DNA from: Clostridia bacterium
Lineage (GTDB): Bacteria > Bacillota > Clostridia > Oscillospirales > Acutalibacteraceae
Reading direction: 5' to 3'
Assembly (NCBI GenBank): GCA_017480115.1
Contig: JAFVBH010000067.1
Location: forward strand, 29,460 to 93,459
Length of the DNA stretch: 64,000 bases
In this document: in pieces, positions 58,340 to 64,000 of the stretch
Layout: each line of letters begins with the position of its first letter
How positions within the stretch are numbered: the first letter of the stretch is position 1
The notes under the pieces: model-generated
Told to the model about the DNA's origin: nothing
What the model saw: the letters and a program-made list of their open reading frames with translations, nothing else
The model's database searches: none
Position numbers and translations under genes: made by a program

Positions 58340-60957
58340 GTAAGGAACTGGCAACAAAGTATGATCCGAAGGCCGTAGAGGATCGAATTTACAAAACGTG
58401 GCTCGACAATAAGTACTTCCATGCCAAGCGGCAGGCGGGCAAGGACACCTATACCATCGTGATCCCGCCCCCGAACATTACCGGGCAGCTGCACATGGGG
58501 CACGCCTTTGACAATACGCTGCAGGATATTCTGATCCGCTACAAGCGCATGAAGGGCTTTGACACCCTTTGGGTGCCGGGTACCGACCACGCCTCCATCG
58601 CCACCGAGGCAAAGATCGTGGAGGCGCTGAAAAAAGAAGGCGTTTCCAAGTATGATCTGGGCAGAGAGGGGTTCCTTGACCGCGCATGGGAATGGAAACG
58701 GCAGTACGGCGGCAGAATCATTGAACAATTAAAGAAAATGGGTTCCTCCTGCGATTGGGACAGAGAGCGTTTCACGCTGGACGAGGGCTGCAGCAAGGCG
58801 GTCAAAGAGGTGTTTGTCAATCTCTACGACAAGGGTTTGATCTACCGCGGCGAGCGCATGATCAACTGGTGCCCCCACTGCAAGACCTCGATTTCCGATA
58901 TTGAAGTGGAATATGAGGAGCAGGCGGGTCATTTTTGGTACCTGCGTTACCCGTTCAAGGACGGCAGCGGATATTTGGAGCTGGCGACCACCCGCCCCGA
59001 GACCCTGCTGGGCGATACCGCCGTTGCAGTCAATCCCGCGGACGAGCGCTATAAGGACGTCGTCGGCAAAACGCTGATCCTGCCCATCGTACATCGTGAA
59101 ATCCCCGTCGTGGCGGACGACTATGTGGAAAAGGACTTCGGCACCGGCTGCGTGAAGATCACCCCCGCCCACGACCCCAACGACTACGAGGTCGGCAAGC
59201 GGCACGACCTGCCGATCATCAACGTCATGACCGATGACGCGAAGATCGTGGCGGACTTCCCGCAATATGCGGGCATGGACCGCTACGAGGCGAGAAAGGC
59301 GATCGTCAAAGATTTGGAAGCAGAGGGCGCGCTGATCAAGACCGAGGACTACACCCACAACGTAGGTACCTGCCAGCGCTGCCATTCCACCGTGGAGCCG
59401 CGCATTTCCCAGCAGTGGTTCGTGAAGATGCAGCCGCTTGCGACGCCCGCCATCGAGGCGGTCAAAAACGAGGAGACCAAATTTATCCCCCAGCGCTTTG
59501 AAAAAATCTATTTCCACTGGCTGGAAAATATTAAGGATTGGTGCATTTCCCGCCAGCTTTGGTGGGGACACCGCATTCCCGCGTGGTATTGCGACGACTG
59601 CGGCGAGATCACCGTATCAAAGCAGGACGTTTGCAAATGCGCCCACTGCGGCAGCGAGCATGTGCATCAGGACGAGGATACCCTCGATACCTGGTTTTCC
59701 TCGGCGTTGTGGCCGTTCTCGACCCTCGGCTGGCCCGACGAAACCCCGGATTTCAAGCATTACTACCCCACCAATACCCTTGTGACGGGCTATGATATTA
59801 TCCCCTTCTGGGTCATGCGCATGATGTTCTCAGGCATCGAGCATACCGGCAAAGTCCCCTTTGACACCGTGCTGATCCACGGGCTTGTCCGCGACGCGCA
59901 GGGGCGCAAGATGTCCAAGTCGCTGGGCAACGGCATCGATCCGCTGGAGATCATCGACAAATACGGCGCGGACGCGCTGCGCTTCACGCTGGCGACCAAC
60001 AACAGCCCCGGCAACGATATGCGTTTTTCGGATCAAAAGGTGGAGGCAAGCCGTAATTTTGCCAATAAGATTTGGAACGCGTCCCGTTTCGTTCTTATGA
60101 ACCTCGGCGAAAACGAACCCGCTCCCCATCTGCCCGCGATATTGGATTTTGAGGATAAATGGATCCTGACCGAATACAACGACCTTGTTAAAGGCGTGAC
60201 GGAATCCCTTGACAGCTACGAGCTGGGCGTTGCGGTGCAGAAGCTCTACGATTTTATTTGGGACGTATTCTGCGACTGGTACGTGGAGCTTTGCAAGGTG
60301 CGCCTGCAGGCAGGCGGCGAGAAGGCGGAGACCGCCAAGGCGGTGCTGGTTTACGTGCTGTCCAACACGCTGAAGCTGCTGCACCCATTCATGCCGTTCA
60401 TCACCGAGGAAATCTGGCAGACGCTGCCCCACGCGGGCGAGAGCATCATGATCGCCGATTATCCCGTATATGACGAGGCGCTGTGCTTCCGCGCGGAGCA
60501 GACGGAGTTTGCCAAGGTCATGGAGGCGATCAAGGCGGTACGCAACCGCCGCGCGGAAATGAACGTCCCCCCCGCAAAGAAAGCGCATCTTTACATTGCG
60601 ACGAACGCGGCCGCGACCTTTACCGCCGGCGCGGTATTCTTTACCCGGCTCGCCTCCGCCTCCGACGTGACCGTGGGCGCGGCGTTCGAGCTTGCGGATA
60701 CCGTCAGCGTGGTGACCGCCGACGCAACGGTCTATATCCCCCTCGCGGAGCTGATCGATTTTGAAAAAGAGAAAGCGCGGCTGACGAAAGAACTGCAAAA
60801 CGCTGAGAACGAATTAAAGCGTATCAGCGGCAAACTGAACAACGCGGGCTTCGTTGCAAAGGCGCCCGCGGCGGTCGTGGACGCGGAACGGGAAAAGCTG
60901 GCAAAGTTTACGGATAAGATCGAAATGATCAAAGCGGAACTTGCAAAATTAAAATAA
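58336..60957 (+). CDS. valS: Valyl-tRNA synthetase
   Basis: 873 residues. Class I signatures HMGH (53-56, in PPPNITGQLHMGHAFDNTLQ) and KMSKS (about 525-529). Editing domain with TTRPETLLGDTAVAVNP; C-terminal coiled coil (KEKARLTKELQNAENELKRI) as in ValRS. Charges tRNA-Val and clears mischarged threonine. Translation is coupled to the preceding membrane-protein gene; no T-box leader is seen. Confidence 0.97.
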   Translation: MSKELATKYDPKAVEDRIYKTWLDNKYFHAKRQAGKDTYTIVIPPPNITGQLHMGHAFDNTLQDILIRYKRMKGFDTLWVPGTDHASIATEAKIVEALKKEGVSKYDLGREGFLDRAWEWKRQYGGRIIEQLKKMGSSCDWDRERFTLDEGCSKAVKEVFVNLYDKGLIYRGERMINWCPHCKTSISDIEVEYEEQAGHFWYLRYPFKDGSGYLELATTRPETLLGDTAVAVNPADERYKDVVGKTLILPIVHREIPVVADDYVEKDFGTGCVKITPAHDPNDYEVGKRHDLPIINVMTDDAKIVADFPQYAGMDRYEARKAIVKDLEAEGALIKTEDYTHNVGTCQRCHSTVEPRISQQWFVKMQPLATPAIEAVKNEETKFIPQRFEKIYFHWLENIKDWCISRQLWWGHRIPAWYCDDCGEITVSKQDVCKCAHCGSEHVHQDEDTLDTWFSSALWPFSTLGWPDETPDFKHYYPTNTLVTGYDIIPFWVMRMMFSGIEHTGKVPFDTVLIHGLVRDAQGRKMSKSLGNGIDPLEIIDKYGADALRFTLATNNSPGNDMRFSDQKVEASRNFANKIWNASRFVLMNLGENEPAPHLPAILDFEDKWILTEYNDLVKGVTESLDSYELGVAVQKLYDFIWDVFCDWYVELCKVRLQAGGEKAETAKAVLVYVLSNTLKLLHPFMPFITEEIWQTLPHAGESIMIADYPVYDEALCFRAEQTEFAKVMEAIKAVRNRRAEMNVPPAKKAHLYIATNAAATFTAGAVFFTRLASASDVTVGAAFELADTVSVVTADATVYIPLAELIDFEKEKARLTKELQNAENELKRISGKLNNAGFVAKAPAAVVDAEREKLAKFTDKIEMIKAELAKLK

Positions 60958-60966
60958 TATCTGAAA

Positions 60967-61029
60967 AGCGCCGCATGTCGAGCGTCGGGCGCCGAGAGGT
61001 TCGGCGGCGATACTTGGAATGCGGCGCGT
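60967..61029. terminator. Large hairpin between valS and folC
   Basis: GCGCCGCAT near 60967 pairs with ATGCGGCGC near 61019-61029, with an inner stem of CGCCG/CGGCG type, followed by GTTCCTTTT. May partly terminate transcription between the genes. Confidence 0.5.
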
Positions 61030-61047
61030 TCCTTTTATGAATTACTG

Positions 61048-62331
61048 ATGAAAATACAAGAAGCTATACAATATTATCATTCACTTTTAAAATTCGGCGT
61101 ACAGCCGGGTCTGGAGCGCATACGCGCGCTGATGAAAACGCTGGGCGATCCGCAGGAAACGCTGAAATTCATTCACCTTGCGGGCACCAACGGCAAGGGC
61201 TCCACGGCGATCATGCTCTCGGAAATTTTCCGGGCGGCAGGCTATCGCACGGGGCTGTTTATCTCCCCGTATATTACGCATTTTCGGGAACGCATCCAAA
61301 TCGACAACGCCATGATCGACGAGCAGACCCTCTGCCGCTGTACCGAAAGGGTCAAGGCGGCGATCGATGCGCTCCCCGATGTTATCACGGAATTTGAAGC
61401 CGTCACGGCGGCGGCGTTCCTTTGCTTTCAGGAAAAGGCATGCGATATTGTCATTTTGGAGACCGGTTTAGGGGGCAGATTCGACGCGACAAATATCATC
61501 TCTGCGCCTGTTGTCTCTGTTATCACGTCGATCTCGCTGGATCATACGCAGATACTGGGCGATACCGTAGCGCAGATCGCCTATGAAAAGGCGGGCATTA
61601 TCAAGCAGGGCTGCAAGGCGCTGATCCCCGCGTCGCTCCCCGGCGAAGCATATACCGTGATACAAGCCGCGTGCGCGGACAAAAATTCCCCCCTGTCGGT
61701 CGCCGACACGGGCAGTATCCGTACCTGTGACGACAGTCTGGACGGCTTTACCGAAACCTATGCCGGGCTGACGTTTCACGTCCCGCTGCCCGGCGCGGTG
61801 CAGGCGGAAAACGCCGCCTTGGCGGTCAGCGCGACAAGACTTGCCGCCGGATTTACCGTATCGGCTGCGGATATTATCTGCGGCATCGAAAACACGAGGA
61901 ATCCCGCGCGATGCGAGCTGTTAAGCCGCTCGCCGCTTGTCCTGCTGGACGGCTCCCATAACGACGCGTCCACCAAGGCGCTTGCCGATTTGTTAAAAAA
62001 GCATCTTGCGGGCAAAAAAATCCTCGCGCTGCTGGGAATGATGGCGGATAAAGAAATCGACAAGGCGCTGGGGCATCTGCTGCCCTGCTTTTTCCATGTC
62101 GTAACGACAACGCCCTCCAATCCACGGGCGATCAGCGCGGCAGCGTTGGCGGAAAAAATTCAAGAAAAAAATATTCCCGCCACGGCGGTATCCTCTCCGT
62201 CGGACGCCGTTAAAACATGCGTCGGCATGCTCAATGCTTTTGACGCGCTGGTGGTCTGCGGTTCGCTGTATCTTGCCGGCGATGTGCGAAATATTTTGAT
62301 AAAGACGGTTGACGGGGCTGAAAAAAGATGA
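61048..62331 (+). CDS. folC: Folylpolyglutamate synthase / dihydrofolate synthase
   Basis: 427 residues. Mur-ligase fold with P-loop FIHLAGTNGKGSTAIML (GTNGKGS 46-52), FISPYITHFRERIQID, ILETGLGGRFDATNI, SISLDHTQILGDTVAQIAYE, then LLDGSHNDAS. Adds glutamates to folates, and may join dihydropteroate to glutamate. The start lacks a clear ribosome site, so translation may depend on upstream structure. Confidence 0.95.
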   Translation: MKIQEAIQYYHSLLKFGVQPGLERIRALMKTLGDPQETLKFIHLAGTNGKGSTAIMLSEIFRAAGYRTGLFISPYITHFRERIQIDNAMIDEQTLCRCTERVKAAIDALPDVITEFEAVTAAAFLCFQEKACDIVILETGLGGRFDATNIISAPVVSVITSISLDHTQILGDTVAQIAYEKAGIIKQGCKALIPASLPGEAYTVIQAACADKNSPLSVADTGSIRTCDDSLDGFTETYAGLTFHVPLPGAVQAENAALAVSATRLAAGFTVSAADIICGIENTRNPARCELLSRSPLVLLDGSHNDASTKALADLLKKHLAGKKILALLGMMADKEIDKALGHLLPCFFHVVTTTPSNPRAISAAALAEKIQEKNIPATAVSSPSDAVKTCVGMLNAFDALVVCGSLYLAGDVRNILIKTVDGAEKR

Positions 62332-62391
62332 TATGATATATTTTGAATTAAAATTAGGTATTCATATACATTTTCGGAAGGTGAAGAATAA

Positions 62392-63660
62392 ATGATACGA
62401 ATGAAAGCCGAGGCTGTTGTCATCTCGAAGCCGGACGCGGATACCAATATCAACGGTTCCGATGTCAATATGAACGGAAAAGTCATTCTTGCCGAAGTCA
62501 TGGATAAGGGCTACAAGGGCGCGGGCAGGCTCAGCGGAGAGGTCGTACTCTGCGTTGCCGAGGGCGACCGGGAGAAAAAGGTCGCCGAGACCGCTATGCA
62601 TATTTTGACAAAACACATTCCCGCCATTAAGGCAAGCGGGGATTCGTTCCGGAGCGAGGCGGAAAATTTCTTTAACCACGCTTACCGTGAGTTGTCGATC
62701 CTTGAGGGCGAATACTCCACCCTTTCGGCAACCCTGCTGTATAATTTCGGAGACAGCGTGTATATTGCCAACTGCGGGAAAAACGCGGTCTATACCTTTG
62801 ACGGCATGTATCTCACGCCGGTGGAGTTCGGCAACCCCGACCGTCAGGAAGAGGCGGATCCGTATCTGCCCGATCTTGCCTATCAGCTGATCAGCGGCGT
62901 GACCCCCGATACCCAGATCCTTGTTTTCAGTAACGAAGTTTACGAGTATACCACCTACGAGCAGATACTCGAGATCCTGCGCGGCGCGGTTTCCGTAAAA
63001 CAGGCGTGTCAGCAGCTGATCGATCAAGCGACTGAAAACGGCGCGACAAAAAATATGACCGTCATGCTGGAAAATCTTGTACCGGTGGAGGTTCCAACTT
63101 CGGGCGCCGCCGTTCCCGCACAGAACGATGCAGCCGACACACAGGACGTTCCCGCCGAGGAGGACGAGCCGGACTATACCAAGCCCAGCAAAGCGCCTTT
63201 GGTGGTGCTGATTCTCCTGTTGATCCTTGTCGCGCTGATTGCAGGACTGTACTTCGCAAATCAACGGTACGATCTGATCAGCAATATCTTCAACAAGTCC
63301 ACCGAGCCGCAGGTTTCCACAACAGCGCAGACCGAACCGGCTGCCAACATGGTCACGATCGCAAAATCCAGCACTACGGATGCCGCCTCGACCACCGCCG
63401 CAGCCACCACAACAACCACGGAGCCGTCCTCCGTCCGCACCTCATCAACGACCCGCAGAAACGTGATTTCTTACGAAACAGACCCGCCCTATGTAGAGCC
63501 GACTGACGAGCCCACAGAGCCGGAGCCCTCTGATGAACCGACCGATCCTGAGCCGACCGACGAACCTACAGAGGTCACCGAACCCGAGGAGCCCGGCGAG
63601 AACGAGCTGGAAAACAACGATAACGGCAATGAGGACGTATCCCCCGATGAGGACAGATAA
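62392..63660 (+). CDS. PP2C-like protein with membrane helix and acidic extracellular tail
   Basis: 422 residues with GGAAGGTGA upstream. The N-terminal 240 residues have PP2C-type layout (GKVILAEVMDKGYKGAG, YSTLSATLLYNFGDSVYIAN, CGKNAVYTFDGMYLTPV), but the metal-binding Asp of the canonical DGxG motif is not evident, so activity is doubtful. One membrane helix (LVVLILLLILVALIAGLYFA, about 264-283). The outside part is Thr/Ser-rich and then a repeat-like run of DEPTEPEPS type. Possibly a Ser/Thr kinase pathway or envelope sensor component; no kinase gene is adjacent. Confidence 0.65.
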   Translation: MIRMKAEAVVISKPDADTNINGSDVNMNGKVILAEVMDKGYKGAGRLSGEVVLCVAEGDREKKVAETAMHILTKHIPAIKASGDSFRSEAENFFNHAYRELSILEGEYSTLSATLLYNFGDSVYIANCGKNAVYTFDGMYLTPVEFGNPDRQEEADPYLPDLAYQLISGVTPDTQILVFSNEVYEYTTYEQILEILRGAVSVKQACQQLIDQATENGATKNMTVMLENLVPVEVPTSGAAVPAQNDAADTQDVPAEEDEPDYTKPSKAPLVVLILLLILVALIAGLYFANQRYDLISNIFNKSTEPQVSTTAQTEPAANMVTIAKSSTTDAASTTAAATTTTTEPSSVRTSSTTRRNVISYETDPPYVEPTDEPTEPEPSDEPTDPEPTDEPTEVTEPEEPGENELENNDNGNEDVSPDEDR

Positions 63661-63676
63661 CTATTTTTTCATGCAA

Positions 63677-63706
63677 GACACAGGTTTGCTGCCTGTGTCT
63701 TTTTTA
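63677..63706 (+). terminator. Terminator of the PP2C-like gene
   Basis: GACACAGG and CCTGTGTC separated by TTTGCTG, then TTTTTTAT. Confidence 0.88.
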
Positions 63707-63729
63707 TGCAAAATTTTGCATTCACCTTT

Positions 63730-63775
63730 CTGTAAATTCTGATTTATCGGCAAAGCGTTAAATCAGAATTTACAG
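63730..63775. repeat. Perfect 17-base inverted repeat
   Basis: CTGTAAATTCTGATTTA (63730-63746) and TAAATCAGAATTTACAG (63759-63775) are exact complements around a 12-base loop. It has no T run, so it is not a simple terminator. Confidence 0.7.
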
Positions 63776-63805
63776 GGAAAAGGAAAGAGGGAATAAGAAA
63801 AAAGT

Positions 63806-63846
63806 GTGGAACCGCTTCGCGGTTGGATTTATAGACGAAAAACGGG
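63806..63846 (+). repeat. Dispersed repeat, copy 2
   Basis: GTGGAACCGCTTCGCGGTTG, then GATTTATAGACGAAAAACGG, matches the minus strand of 2625-2675 apart from a few bases. Contains the small hairpin AACCGCTTCGCGGTT. Confidence 0.6.
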
Positions 63847-64000
63847 CACATCCGCTTGTAGTCCGTCAGGTTACGCGCAAAATCAACGGATGCCCAATGG
63901 GCATCCCTGTTATGTAAGGTCTCCAGTCAAGGGGCTGAACATAAAGTTAACAGACACTTAACAAACAGACCTGAATGTGTTGAATCAAAGAGCATAGCGG

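Larger units (their letters stand above)
63661..64000. other. Gene-free window end with repeats
   Basis: About 340 bases: the PP2C-like gene's terminator, a perfect 17-base inverted repeat, a copy of the dispersed repeat also found at 2625-2675, and a GGATGCCCAATGGGCATCC palindrome at 63888-63906. No gene seen. Confidence 0.6.

Overview
The window looks like chromosome of an anaerobic, spore-forming gut Firmicute of the Clostridia, most likely Oscillospiraceae/Ruminococcaceae. Supporting signs are an alpha/beta-type small acid-soluble spore protein, a SpoVT-type regulator, a type III glutamine synthetase, a biotin-dependent sodium-pumping decarboxylase operon, a secreted leucine-rich-repeat protein ending in a cellulosome-type dockerin, and Thr/Pro-rich extracellular tails. 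The taxonomic call is inference from gene content; no rRNA gene is present.

Layout. 1-2.1 kb: end of a small alarmone synthetase, then a two-component system. 2.1-3.8 kb: a repeat-rich stretch with one small gene. 3.8-8.1 kb: MscS channel, tRNA-Thr/tRNA-Tyr, a ferredoxin-domain aldo/keto reductase, a secreted hydrolase, tRNA-Pro(CGG). 8.2-15.2 kb, leftward: AbrB regulator, MATE exporter, a small amphipathic protein, and a five-gene biotin/Na+ decarboxylase operon. 15.3-21.9 kb: zinc-ribbon membrane protein, AraC regulator, and a rightward acetyltransferase / GH3 / MATE operon. 22-28.6 kb: CDF metal exporter behind a probable NiCo (czcD) riboswitch, old-yellow-enzyme-like oxidoreductase, hydrolase/DUF1934 pair, HxlR regulator, spore protein, and a transporter/radical-SAM pair that may be for queuosine salvage. 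29-30.1 kb: the dockerin protein.

30.24-34.32 kb is the most striking part: a compact integrated element of about 4.03 kb in the 3' end of tRNA-Pro(GGG), bounded by 47-bp direct repeats. It encodes a tyrosine integrase, an excisionase-like protein, an XRE repressor-like protein, an unknown 70-residue protein, and a Rep with HUH endonuclease and superfamily-3 helicase motifs like those of circoviruses and other CRESS-DNA viruses. Upstream of rep is a perfect 10-bp stem-loop presenting TAGTATTAC, the nonanucleotide of circovirus/nanovirus origins, followed by about ten GTTACA iterons. The element looks like an integrated CRESS-type replicon that excises to a roughly 4-kb circle.

34.4-36.9 kb: TetR and XRE-membrane regulators, hemolysin III, and a truncated SpoVT duplicate. 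37-45.2 kb: an accessory, partly decayed island (AAA/DUF4143 ATPase, a 45-residue basic protein, an orphan HsdM fused at its end to another frame, small regulators, DUF6809- and DUF6076-like proteins, a RepA-like AAA ATPase). 45.2-51.3 kb: XRE regulator with clear operators, zinc-ribbon membrane proteins and a lipoprotein, SpoVT, XRE-membrane regulator, DUF2809. 51.4-63.7 kb: mostly housekeeping: Rrf2, glnN, FGGY kinase, HPF, CNNM/CorC protein, valS, folC and a PP2C-like membrane protein. The last 340 bases are noncoding and carry repeats also seen near 2.6 kb.
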